The notes: generated from the letters alone by a model not told the origin. A DNA stretch of 13,053 bases from Saccoglossus kowalevskii (GCF_000003605.2 NW_003155256.1:36956-50008), one strand, 5' to 3'. Shown: positions 1 to 8,326, counted from the stretch's first letter. Numbers and translations: made by a program.

Positions 1-572
1 TTACTTTACTTTCTATGTCAGCAGCAACTATGAGTTTACAACTCTACGCTGCACCGCTGTGACACATACGGATAATCAGGTTCCGAACATTTCTACAATC
101 ACATTAATTAGTCCTAATTTCAGTTATTAACGATGCATGCATAGAATCATTTTCCCCGGCCTGTTTATTTATGTGATATTTTCCAAATACGTGTATATAT
201 GTGAAGCGTATTGAATGTTGTTTTTCCCTCTTGTCGAATGATAGTAACTGACCTTGTCTAGTGCGTATTTTCATCATATTTACCCTTTCCTAACTAGGTG
301 TCCGCATTGGTAAGTGACAAAGGCCACTTTTAGTGCGGAACTTTTTCAGGGATGGGCGATATTGTCGGAGACAAGAACGTTGCGAAGCATAGATGTTGTT
401 GTTAAACTGTATCTAATAAACTATAACGTTTTATGTGTAAGATTGACCAGTGAACATTCTTTACGGCCAAAAACAAACTAGTATGCAAATTTTATTTGTC
501 ACTATTTTCAACCCTATGAATCCTAATATATAAGAGATGATAACTAATTAATATTTCAATATTTTCCATAGA
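1..572. other. AT-rich non-coding stretch, no gene seen
   Basis: No open frame of useful length and no RNA gene or repeat is visible here. The stretch ends at the point where homology to a Penelope-like element becomes readable (573). I looked upstream for reverse transcriptase motifs in the plus strand and found none, so the retroelement copy appears 5'-truncated, as is common for such insertions. Confidence 0.5.
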
Positions 573-916
573 TCACCAGGTTGCATTGGTGCCATTGCCG
601 AACCACCTATAATAGCTAATCGACGCGGTCACAATCTTTGTGATCTATTTGTTCATAATGGGCTTTTCTGCCAGAAACAAGAACACAACTACGAAGACAT
701 TTCAATAACCATCTAGGCACTACGCGACATAAAGCAGATACACCAGTAGCCATCAATTTCAACAAAGCAAAATACAACTTCCAAGACATCAAGATTACTG
801 GCATAATCCGAATTAATAAAGGATATAATCACCTACGAAAAAATGAGGAATCTATAGACAAATTGAAAACACTCTAACCGAATAAATTTAAGTTAATGAT
901 GCGTGAACGCTGTTGA
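573..916 (+). pseudogene. Decayed Penelope-like retroelement fragment: C-terminal RT extension plus GIY-YIG endonuclease remnant
   Basis: Two adjoining plus-strand reading frames carry recognisable pieces of one protein. The frame starting at 573 reads PPIIANRRGHNLCDLFVH (603-656), matching the pattern P-x-I-A-x-R-R-x-x-N-L-x-D-L-x-V that follows the reverse transcriptase domain in Penelope-like elements. The frame starting at 668 reads ETRTQLRRHFNNH, then TPVAINFN, then DIKITGIIRI, then LRKNEES and KLKTL before a TAA at 875-877. This order fits the C-terminal half of the GIY-YIG endonuclease domain of the same family (G-E-T-x-x-x-L-x-x-R-F-x-x-H, then T-P-V-A-x-H-F-N). In intact elements the two blocks are separated by a cysteine-containing region and the GIY-YIG core. 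Here they are joined near 656-668 with a frame change, so about 60 or more codons seem deleted. The aromatic W usually found before the final I-x-x-L-K-T-L block is missing. After the TAA the frame continues as PNKFKLMMRER to a TGA at 914-916, so the TAA may itself be an acquired stop. The family assignment is from memory of the motif pattern; the fragment cannot encode an active enzyme. Confidence 0.72.
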
Positions 917-1339
917 TAATATTCCTATGTTAGCGCCGTCATGTGCTAATATTTGCAATTTTCCACACATTCTGTTTATGTATTAATTTACCAATCTGAT
1001 CTTCGTTTTGATTTTAGTACATTTTTTTTATCACCACTTATTTATTGTATGTGATTTCAGTCTAGCAAGCGTCCCAATCAATATAGCTCACAGGAACATA
1101 TTTTATGCAAATCTACACTCTCCTAGTTAGACGTCACAGATAATCATATTTCGTTATATGCAGAAAGATTCTCATGCCTAATTTAGTTGAATTCCCTCTC
1201 TTGATTCCTCGATTGCTATAATGTTGATGTGCAACACACCACACACTACTACCACCAACACACAGTCATCATCTCTACCCAACCTGCTGGGAGTTTGCAC
1301 ATGTCTGTCACATGGTCAGAGGTGATGAAACATGACCTC
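917..1339. other. Non-coding; possibly 3' tail of the Penelope-like copy at its start
   Basis: No gene is visible. The first 120 bases may be the 3' untranslated tail of the Penelope-like fragment, since elements of this family end shortly after the endonuclease stop, but I see no clear 3' end or target-site duplication. A C/A-rich patch (about 1230-1275) of ACACACC and ACTACCACC motifs is a short low-complexity tract. Confidence 0.35.
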
Positions 1340-1370
1340 TATAAACAGGTAGTATATAACTGCCCACTGC
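1340..1370 (+). promoter_or_regulatory. TATA-like box upstream of a short open frame
   Basis: TATAAA is present at 1340-1345 in a locally GC-richer context, followed by a second AT run TATATAA at 1353-1359. A start about 25-30 bases downstream would place the first ATG (1378) almost at the 5' end of a transcript. In AT-rich DNA a TATAAA is common by chance, so this is only a candidate. Confidence 0.15.
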
Positions 1371-1377
1371 TGAGGAC

Positions 1378-1926
1378 ATGGTCATTGGGCAAAAAGTGAT
1401 GGTGTTAGGAGGCATAGGGTGTTCTGGTATTGTTATTGAAAAGAATTTGGCACATCGTACTAGCTGACGGAACATAAAAACGAGTCCACGAGTCTTTGAA
1501 GCTGATATAGATGTCCGTACTTCTTACCACACTGGAATTCAACAAGATTAGAACCTCTATTTGATGTGTTGATAGGTAATATTTTGGAGTGATGGATGCT
1601 AATGCTATGTGGCACACATGGTGAAGATGCATCTCCTTGTGATGCGAGTGTCACTAAAAATCAAAACATTCAGTGGGAGTGATGGACATGGGTAGTTTGC
1701 CTGAGGGGCAGAGGCTTGAAGGAGACTCACTAACACCTGTCCAATACAGCACCTATCCTGGTCATGCAATTAACATGTGAACAGGGGTGGTAATCTTGAG
1801 GGCCAGGTGGCCGAATATAACCTAGCAGATTATCTGATTGCTGTCCGAGATGGTGCCATTGATCATCCTAGCAGGCTGGAAATACTGGAGGTCATACATG
1901 GCGCAAAAATAGGCATACACAATCAT
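1378..1926 (+). pseudogene. Possible decayed coding segment, unknown product
   Basis: In one plus-strand frame (same phase as the ATG at 1378) three stretches are open: a 29-codon start reading GQKVMVLGGIGCSGIVIEKN in part, a following 28-codon run containing RVFEADIDVRTSYHTG, and a 51-codon run at 1774-1926 containing QVAEYNLADYLIAVRDGAI and HPSRLEILEVIHG. The pieces have protein-like composition and lie in a patch with higher GC than its surroundings. They are separated by many stops (about ten between 1465 and 1773), and I recognise no domain, so coding origin is unproven. It could equally be an unrelated transcript or ordinary unique DNA. The minus-strand frames over the same stretch (1405-1654) look no better. 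Confidence 0.15.
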
Positions 1927-1929
1927 TGA

Positions 1930-2537
1930 CGATACCAGAATTCAAGACTCACGACTTTGTGGTGATCCCTGAATGAGTGCATGAATTACATTAAAAGGAC
2001 ACGAGTTTGAATTGGTGATAAGTCAAGTATAGTCGATAGTCCGACGTTATGAAAACACAGTCATTTTTTCTACTGGTCAGTGATTTACAATGACATTAAA
2101 TGACACTGTCGATCACGCGAACTGTACCCGAAGGTCGAGTTGATAAGATTCCTCTTAGTGCTATACCCCTGATTGATGTCTGTAAAATTAACTCGCGAAA
2201 CTATGCCTAGATAGACGTATATTTATTGACACACAACTGTTGGCGGCCGTGCCGTTCAAGTATCCCAGAATGCTATACAGTCGACTGTATCGAGTGATGT
2301 CATCGGTCATACACAGATAATGATATAAGACATTACAATGTTCATTCAAACGAGCTGCAGGGGGCCAAATGAACCAATTGCTGCGTTTACATGACAGCAT
2401 TTTATCGGAGCCCTAAAATGACCCTGTATACACGTGTGGCCCGAGCTGACTCGCTCCAATAAACCCTCACGGTTGAGCTCTGATAGGATCGCCCCTGGGG
2501 GGGGACTCACATTGAAGTGCTATATGTATATGTGCCG
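1930..2537. other. Non-coding stretch with a 16-bp perfect palindrome
   Basis: No gene is recognised. The notable feature is ATACAGTCGACTGTAT at 2275-2290, a perfect 16-base palindrome centred on a GTCGAC site. About 0.2 such sites would be expected by chance in random sequence of this length. A run of eight G lies near 2499-2506. Confidence 0.45.
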
Positions 2538-2876
2538 CCAAAAGGGGTCCCAAATTCACCACTTCTGTCTGAAAAGTGGTATGTTATTTTACCCTGTCTG
2601 TCTGAAAAGGGGTATTCTTTTTTCATTATTTCTGTCAGAAAAGGGGTCCATATTTTCCAAAGACTGTCTCTAGAGCTTGAGTGATCCAACAATCAGGAGA
2701 ATGAACTGATTTTTTCGGTCTGTACTAACTTCATTTCGATCGTCAAATTCCATCCCCGGGAGTCCACCTGCTTTTCCCTTGGTACCATTTAGGCTTACTG
2801 TCTGCAAAGGGATGTCAAATTATCCACAGTCTGAAAAAGGGTAGGCATTTGAGTTTATTTCTGTCTGATAAGGGGT
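2538..2876 (+). repeat. Diverged 33-34 bp tandem repeat with a CTGTCTGAAAAGGGGT core
   Basis: The core CTGTCTGAAAAGGGGT or a close variant occurs at 2565-2580 (AAGTGGT), 2598-2613, 2632-2647 (CTGTCAGAAAAGGGGT), 2798-2813 (CTGTCTGCAAAGGGAT), 2827-2841 (CAGTCTGAAAAAGGG) and 2861-2876 (CTGTCTGATAAGGGGT). A partial copy, CCAAAAGGGGTCCC, is at 2538-2551. Within each cluster the spacing is 29-34 bases. The AT-rich spacers are poorly conserved. The two clusters are separated by about 150 bases (2648-2797) that lack the core. The array ends just before the 44-bp minisatellite. The short open frames here (2434-2673 plus, 2507-2692 minus) come from the repeat and are not genes. Confidence 0.75.
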
Positions 2877-2902
2877 AGGGGTTTCAAACAACCAGCTACG
2901 CT

Positions 2903-3606
2903 ATGGAAATATGGAAGGAACTCCGAATGGCAGATCTGGTGTAACAATGGAAATATGGAAGGAACTCCAGATAGTAGATCTTGTGTAACAATGGAAATAT
3001 GGTAGGAACACCCTAGATGGTAGATCCGGTGTAACAATGGAAATATGGAAGGTGCTCCAGATGGTAGATCTGGTGTAACAGTGGAAATATGGAAGGAACT
3101 CCAGATGGTGGATGTGGTGTAACAATGGAAATATGGAAGGAACTCCAGATGGTAGATCTGGTGTAACAATGGAAATATGGAAGGAGTTCTAGATGGTAGA
3201 TCTGGTGTAACAATGGAAATATGGAAGGAACTCCAGATGGTAGATCTGGTGTAACAATGGAAATATGGAAGGAACCCCAGATGGTAGATCTGGTGTAACA
3301 ATGGAAATATGGAAGGAACCCCAGATGGTAGATCTGGTGTAACAATAGAAATATGGAAGGAACTCCAGATGGTAGATCTGGTGTAACAATGGAAATATGG
3401 AAGAAACCCCAGATGGTAGATCTGGTGTAACAATGGAAATATGGAAGGAACCCCAGATGGTAGATCTGGTGTAACAATGGAAATATGGAAGGAACCCCAG
3501 ATGGTAGATCTGGTGTAACAATAGAAATATGGAAGGAACTCCAGATGGTAGATCTGGTGTAACAATGGAAATATGGAAGGAACTCCAGATGGCAGATCTG
3601 GTGGTT
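2903..3606 (+). repeat. 44-bp minisatellite, 16 units
   Basis: Units begin with ATGGAAATATGGAAGG at 2903, 2947, 2991, 3037, 3081, 3125, 3169, 3213, 3257, 3301, 3345, 3389, 3433, 3477, 3521 and 3565. The period is 44 bases except for one 46-base unit (2991-3036, extra CC-type insertion). Each unit ends in CCAGATGGTAGATCTGG followed by TGTAACA. The CCAGAT and ATCTGG arms can pair as a 6-bp hairpin with a 5-base loop. The first units (2903-3124) are more diverged than the last ones, as expected if turnover is concentrated at the right end. Because 44 is not a multiple of three and the minus strand of the unit has no stop in any frame, a 261-codon minus-strand frame (2855-3640) runs through. The 46-base unit would shift frame, so there is no sign of protein-level selection. 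Confidence 0.95.
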
Positions 3607-3608
3607 GG
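3257..3608 (+). repeat. Higher-order repeat (four units, 176 bp) inside the minisatellite
   Basis: Variant bases recur every four units. The GGAACCCCAG variant appears in units at 3257, 3301, 3433 and 3477. The ATAGAAATATGG variant with GGAACTCCAG appears in units at 3345 and 3521. This gives the order C, C, ATAG-T, other, twice over, with a 176-base period. It is best explained by a recent duplication of a four-unit block, by unequal exchange or replication slippage. Confidence 0.7.
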
Positions 3609-4707
3609 TAAGGTGTTAAGGATATATTGTACATCGACATAGACTACAGCATAATGGGAGGACTCTGCCAGTATTGAGGGAATGGAGGGTTATATATTCG
3701 TAATTGATTTTTACACCGAACGAGAACAGATATAGATGGATGAAGGGCTGTCAGCTGTTGGTAGCTTTACAGAGGAACATCCCATGATGACGTAGAACAT
3801 TTGAATCAGGAAGGACCATAGAGCTATTGAGAAAAGTTTCTACTGTTACTACCGTTACAAACTAAAACACATCCACCAACTCATTGTCTTATGAATCATT
3901 TTTATACATTTGAAACATGGGACACTAGATGTGACTCAGGTATGATCAACGACCTGCTAATAAATGTATTGTTAAAAATAAGTCACTAGTGTTGTTTCTC
4001 GCATTGTAATATTTAGGGGAAACATGTTTATCATAAACATAAGCTACATTGTCTTTGATTTTCTTTGAACCAGTGTGTATTATGTCAAGACTCCATTTTA
4101 CTTTGGCTTTAATATGGCGCGAAAGTCAGAAATATGCAAAAAAAATAAATAAAAAAACACATTATAAATTTCCATCATAAATTTCCATGAGCATTTTATA
4201 TACTAGCGCCCTCTTAGGCCACACGCACATGTGTTGACATTTTAGTGGTAAATGAATGCAATATATACAAATGTACATCCATACATATATATATACTTGC
4301 GCATAGGTTTAAAATTGAAACATATTTTGAGGTTCACTAAAAAGCGTGTTGAACAATACCACTTGTACCGAGCCTTGCTACACAGAAATCGCTTCTTCGG
4401 CATTGCGATATTTTGTTAACCAGCGATGTATAGGATGTTTGTTTTGTATACAACTAATTTCATGTAAATTCACGTATGATATATGAGAAGCATATAAAAC
4501 CAGTATCACACCTGATTATGGCCGTTTGTTAATCGCAAAAAATCTAATTTGTTAACAGAAGGCGAATTTATTGCACTAGACAAACAAATAATTTCTTCTT
4601 TCTATGAGATTTGAGTGTGTAACTTTATATATAACCATGTTCTTGATATCATTGTGACACGTGTGTAAAAAAAACCCTGTAGTTAATGGTTTTAGCACGT
4701 GTGAACA
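3609..4707. other. AT-rich non-coding stretch, no gene seen
   Basis: No open frame or RNA gene stands out. Small features are a 13-base tandem duplication around ATAAATTTCCAT (4164-4175 and 4177-4188), a short poly-A and AAATAAAT run at 4138-4158, a (TA) run near 4284-4293, and one match to the E2F-type motif GGCGCGAAA at 4116-4124, which may be chance. Confidence 0.5.
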
Positions 4708-4711
4708 TTAA

Positions 4712-4918
4712 ACGAAAAGTCAAGGCTAACAACATGTTACTCACGGATGAAAGAGCTCGGCAAATGTAAGGACATGCAATTTTCAGTATAATTATATCAC
4801 TTTTTATTCTCTAGATATTCAACTTTTCGCCATTATTATGTAGTCCGCCATCTTGGTTCTTTAGCAAAGGATAATGGGTAAAGTATGACATCATATCCAC
4901 TGTTGTCAGAAATTGAGA
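4712..4918 (+). repeat. Left terminal inverted repeat of the TTAA element
   Basis: This arm begins ACGAAAAGTCAAGG next to TTAA. Relative to the right arm it contains about 14 extra bases near 4830-4847. It carries CCGCCATCTTGG at 4845-4856, which fits the YY1 binding consensus. The matching position of the right arm reads as CTGCCATTTTG on the opposite strand, a weaker match. Confidence 0.78.
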
Positions 4919-5259
4919 AAATGATTTCATCTAAAACTTCAAAAGTTGAACTTCAAATTGGCTGAAAGTTTAGAACATGGTAGCATACATGTGTCTGTGC
5001 TAAACATGCATATAAAATAGTTGTCATGGTAACCATACTGAAAATATTTATTTTTGTGTTTTTTCTACCAAATGCTCAAATTTCCTATTATTGTATACAA
5101 TTTATCAATGTGAGTAGCTTATATAGGGGATATATAACCTGTTGATCACAAAAAGGGGATTAAAAAATGTCATTCTATTTTTAACGATTAAAATAATGTT
5201 TTTTATTTCTTAATACTCATGGCAATATCTTCACTTTATGTGTATTTGTAACATTCCAA

Positions 5260-5452
5260 TTCTCAATATTTCACAACAGTAGCTATGATGTCACACTTTA
5301 CCCACAATCCTTTGCTGGAGAATCAAAATGGCAGTGAAAAATTGAATATCTAGAGAAAAAAAAGTGAAATACAAAAACTGTAAATCGAATTCTCCTAAAT
5401 TTGTGGAGCTCTTTCCTTGGGAAGCATTATGCTGTTTGGCTTAACTTCCCCT
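5260..5452 (-). repeat. Right terminal inverted repeat of the TTAA element
   Basis: Read on the minus strand this arm begins AGGGGAAGTTAAGCC next to TTAA and continues through GAAAGAGCTC, CTCTAGATATTCAA and GGATTGTGGGTAAAG, in the same order as the left arm. Its outer end may be closer to the ancestral terminus than the left one, since AGGGGAAG-type ends fit the G-rich starts usual for Kolobok-like elements; that last point is inference. Confidence 0.78.
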
Positions 5453-5647
5453 TTAACACCACCTTAAAAGCACGCCCTCAATGTCAGCCTCGCTCTGGAG
5501 TTCCATTCATTGCAAGTATTTTAACATCTTCGGCAGCCAGGGAACTTTTGTTTCGTGTCACCCATCTAAACTAACCTTTAGCAGATTGAACCACCACAGT
5601 GTGTATTTAACGACAAGGAGGGGAGGGGAGATGCGATAAAAATAAAC

Positions 5648-5790
5648 AGCCAATCAGCTATCTTGTACCAAAATACAATAGAGCGGTGTTTTTTAAATGG
5701 CGGCCCAACCTGAACAGAACTCGCAATATGAAAATGTAATTTAGGAAAGGTATATAACGAGAGAAACAACAATTCAAGTCCATTTTACTT
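5648..5790 (+). promoter_or_regulatory. Promoter-like cluster: CCAAT, GGCGG, TATATAA
   Basis: AGCCAATCAG at 5648-5657 fits the NF-Y CCAAT-box consensus. AAATGGCGGC at 5695-5704 fits the YY1-type AAATGGCGGC motif. TATATAA at 5751-5757 could serve as a TATA box about 100 bases after the CCAAT box. All three are in a plausible order on the plus strand. The first ATG downstream (5794) opens only a four-codon frame, so any product would be non-coding or spliced. Chance co-occurrence is quite possible. Confidence 0.22.
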
Positions 5791-5899
5791 TTCATGCTGT
5801 CTGAATAATAATCAAACATGTATGTAATATTAGACACTTGGGGGAGGGGCATTTAGAGTAATCGCAAATTGGCACAGGTGCGTGGTAATCACCAAATAA

Positions 5900-5920
5900 G
5901 CTGCAATTGACGATTGCAGC
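5900..5920. repeat. Perfect 8-bp hairpin
   Basis: GCTGCAAT (5900-5907) and ATTGCAGC (5913-5920) form a perfect stem around the five-base loop TGACG. There is no T-run after it and no known role. It lies 15 bases before repeat copy A and may be part of that element. Confidence 0.4.
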
Positions 5921-5934
5921 TCTGCTAATTGAAT

Positions 5935-6082
5935 TTGATGAGTTAGGAATTTGACCATCAAACTATTTCAAAAATATTAATTTTGAATAAACTTTAAATT
6001 GATATACTATATGCTTGTACAAAAGAGTAGAAAATACAGAATGAGGTTTGATTTTATACAAAATACAGTGAAATTCAAATAT
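5935..6082 (+). repeat. Diverged AT-rich repeat, copy A
   Basis: This segment aligns with 6614-6775 in the same orientation at roughly 70% identity by eye. Shared blocks in order are TTGATGA, TTAG-AATTT, ATCAAA, TTCAAAAA, TTGATATA, TTGTACAAAA, AATAC-GAATGA and ATACAAAATA followed by AATTCAA. Copy C has about 12 extra bases near 6676-6690. The order and spacing of many blocks make common ancestry likely despite the biased composition. No terminal repeat or target duplication is clear. Confidence 0.6.
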
Positions 6083-6510
6083 AGTAACATGTTTATGCAT
6101 TATGTGGACAGGTAAAATATAATACACGTGTTTTTTTTTTAATTTCAAGCTTGTTTTTAATTGAAATAGCGTGTTTTATTCAACAACAAGAAGGTACTTT
6201 CCCGATTTAAGTGTAAAAGATGAGGTCTATATATTAAGTAGTGATGGGAATGAGTTTCATATCGCAGTAAATTGCCCAGATCAAACAAATTGATACCCTG
6301 CAACTATGAACCAATTTGGATTCTGTCAGCCACAAAAAACTCTTTGAATACAGGTAACAATTTTTATCATTCATACACCAATTTCAAATGTATGTATAGT
6401 CAGGTGACCGTAATAAATGCGCTGTTTAAATACGCCAATGTAATCGTCGAATATTACATTTAAAGGTAGCTCTCTCAAGTCATGCATGTGTGCAGCAGAT
6501 TTCCAACTTT

Positions 6511-6560
6511 AGATTTTCACTGTATTTTGCATTGTTACTTCATTCTGTTCATTTTTACGC
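6511..6560 (-). repeat. Diverged AT-rich repeat, inverted copy B
   Basis: On the minus strand this reads GAACAGAATGAAGT and GCAAAATACAGTGAAAATC, close to copy A at about 6030-6075 (TACAGAATGAGG and ACAAAATACAGTGAAATTC). The 12-base block AAAATACAGTGA is exact in A and B. Confidence 0.55.
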
Positions 6561-6613
6561 TAAAAATAAAAATTGTCGTTTAAAAATATTAATCATGTAG
6601 ACAATATTATAAT

Positions 6614-6775
6614 TTGATGATTTAGTAATTTATCAATCAAAATATTCAAAAAACGTTAATTTAAATGAACTTCTTTCCAAAGTAATTACATTGATATAAT
6701 ATGTAATTGTACAAAAAAGGTACATAATACGGAATGAATTTTAACTTGATACAAAATAAAGTAGAATTCAAGATC
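6614..6775 (+). repeat. Diverged AT-rich repeat, copy C
   Basis: This is the direct counterpart of copy A at 5935-6082, about 680 bases downstream, with the same block order. It keeps the TTGATGA start and the GATACAAAATAAAGTAGAATTC end. It is longer than A by a short insertion in the middle. Confidence 0.6.
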
Positions 6776-7752
6776 TGGACAGATAATATTAGCACAAGTC
6801 GTTCATTAGACGGAAGAAGTTAAACATCTGTTACATCATCATTAATAGGAGAACCTTTATCTTTGGTGCGAAGTTAATAAGTAAAATAAAATAACATCCA
6901 CCACTTAAATTTTGGATATGTTGAGGATATTTGTGATATGTTACGATGATATAACTTCTTTCAGCTCAAAATACACAAAGACTGGACTATTATTAGAGCT
7001 TGGCTAAATCAGTGTCAAAGTTTTCAATTTAGAGTTCTTTCTGAACTATTGAAAATGTTGGACAACCTTGATTCGAATAATGACATTTTGGTAGTCAGGT
7101 TCTATGCGGCGTTTGGCTTGATGCAATACAAGTGTAGGCTTTTGAATAATACATTCGTCGGCACGTGATATGTACTGCAGTGAATTGAATAAAGTCTTAT
7201 GTGTTTATGCAAATGTCCGTTGCACTGAAAGCAATGGCAGTGTATGCATTATGCGAAGTGTCATGGAAGCCACTAACACATACACAGTACATAAACCGAT
7301 TGACTGAACGCCCATATGAAATAACCACTATGATATTTAATTCTACAACTTTTGAAAGCCCATTTTGTTTTGCATGAACGAATTAAATCAACACCATTGA
7401 CAAAAACCGTATTGAGCTGTGATTATTTTGTTAATTTCACACTAAATGTTATCACTTAAGAATGACGTCATCCGTTGCAATCAGTTACATCCTATCATTA
7501 TTGTTAATGGCGTCACTGGGCGTTATGTAATTAGAGAAAACACTGTTCAAATATCTTCACTGTATTTTACATAACGTTATGGGGGTTAGAACACATTTCT
7601 TCCTCATTTAATTGTTGTGTATTGAGAATATACATTTTAAAATGTCAGCCCCATTGAGTTCATTTGTATGGGAATTGTGTGTTTGTGATTCTCGTGTACA
7701 GGATAGATATGCATAATAGTCATTGACACACAACCGTCAGTATTAGTTCAAA
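6776..7752. other. AT-rich non-coding stretch with a CRE-type palindrome and an inverted repeat
   Basis: No gene is recognised. ATGACGTCAT at 7462-7471 is a perfect CRE/ATF-type site. CGTTATGTAA (7521-7530) and TTACATAACG (7567-7576) form a perfect 10-bp inverted repeat with a 36-base gap. The right arm overlaps the 12-base palindrome CATAACGTTATG (7570-7581). Each could be chance; together they make a locally symmetric 120-base patch. Confidence 0.4.
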
Positions 7753-8235
7753 ATGTCGGAATTTTGCTCTCTGCTATGCGTATATCGCAGCAACGCGCAT
7801 AAATATAGGGCAGCAGAATATGGAGACACGCTATGAGCCTGAACGCGTTAAAGAAATTCACGAATCATGGACCCACAAATCATTGACGAATTTTAGACTA
7901 CAAATAATGCAATGAGTAGTTTATGTGATATAACACCCGTAGACAAATTTGAGCGAGCGCACAGAGTTTACAATTTCGATGTATTTAAGGAAAAAACACA
8001 CTGCGAAACAGAAAATGAGATAAGTAGGATCTCCAGTTCGTGATCACAAGATATTAGATTTATTAAACTAGGAAACACTGACAGGAAATTATTAGAGATA
8101 TGTGAACTTAGCCTGTTTCTGATCAATTTGTTCAACCTTAAACGAAGCAGCAGTATGTACTATATTGCTGTAATCACACGATTCATCTTTATAACGAATG
8201 TCCTGTCACCCACAAAAGAAATTGAAGTAAAATAG
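7753..8235 (+). pseudogene. Stop-poor plus-strand stretch, possible dead gene of unknown product
   Basis: One frame starts at ATG 7753 (MSEFCSLLCVYRSNAHKYRA and a few more residues) and stops at 7834. The same frame re-opens at ATG 7867 and runs to TAG 8233-8235 with only two stops in 123 codons (TAG 7894, TGA 8041). About eight would be expected in DNA of this composition. In a neighbouring frame an ATG at about 7820 reads METRYEPERVKEIHESWTHK and further until a TGA that overlaps the ATG of MSSLCDITPVDKFERAHRVY in the first frame. A set of three abutting open pieces in two frames is what a gene with a few frameshifts and nonsense changes would look like. I recognise no domain, and the last part (LLEICELSLFLINLF) is only mildly hydrophobic. 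The alternative is a chance run. Confidence 0.25.
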
Positions 8236-8326
8236 ATTCTAGACTAATGAGTTACACATATTCCGTGGAGCGTGTTTGATTGGGAGTGAATAATATAATG
8301 ATTATTCATAGGTTTATTAATAGTGA

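Larger units (their letters stand above)
4708..5456. mobile_element. TTAA-flanked inverted-repeat transposon (MITE-like, piggyBac or Kolobok type)
   Basis: TTAA occurs at 4708-4711 and at 5453-5456, exactly where an extended inverted repeat starts on each side, so the element proper is 4712-5452 (741 bp). The outer 57 bases of the two arms align without gaps when one is reverse-complemented, sharing blocks such as AAAGAGCTC. Further in, CTCTAGATATTCAA is shared, and a 47-base block (4848-4894 against 5285-5331) matches at about 40 of 47 positions. Similarity fades near 4918 and 5260, giving arms of about 200 bp around a 340-bp AT-rich centre. There is no transposase frame. TTAA target duplication is typical of the piggyBac and Kolobok superfamilies; the sequence alone does not separate them. 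The roughly 65% identity of the outer ends points to an old copy. Confidence 0.82.
6460..6775. mobile_element. Possible second TTAA inverted-repeat element made from repeat copies B and C
   Basis: TTAA at 6460-6463 is followed by AGGTAGCTCTCTCAAG. The stretch 6511-6560 (copy B) read on the minus strand matches the end of copy C (6614-6775): CAGAATGAAGT then GCAAAATACAGTGAAAATC against CGGAATGAATTT then ACAAAATAAAGTAGAATTC. The two therefore face each other as imperfect inverted arms with a short AT-rich centre, as in a small MITE. The right-hand end beyond 6775 is not clear and I find no matching TTAA, so borders are uncertain. Confidence 0.35.

Noticed and set aside
616-804. 62-codon minus-strand frame
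   Set aside because: It is the antisense of the Penelope-like fragment, whose plus-strand frames carry the recognisable motifs.
2855-3640. 261-codon minus-strand open frame with SIFPLLHQIYHL-type repeats, plus three overlapping shorter frames
   Set aside because: It is a translation of the 44-bp minisatellite, which lacks stops in every minus-strand frame. A 46-base unit shifts frame without effect, so nothing suggests coding selection.
6272-6463. 63-codon plus-strand frame
   Set aside because: It begins with TTG, has no recognisable domain, and lies in AT-rich DNA where such a run is expected by chance.
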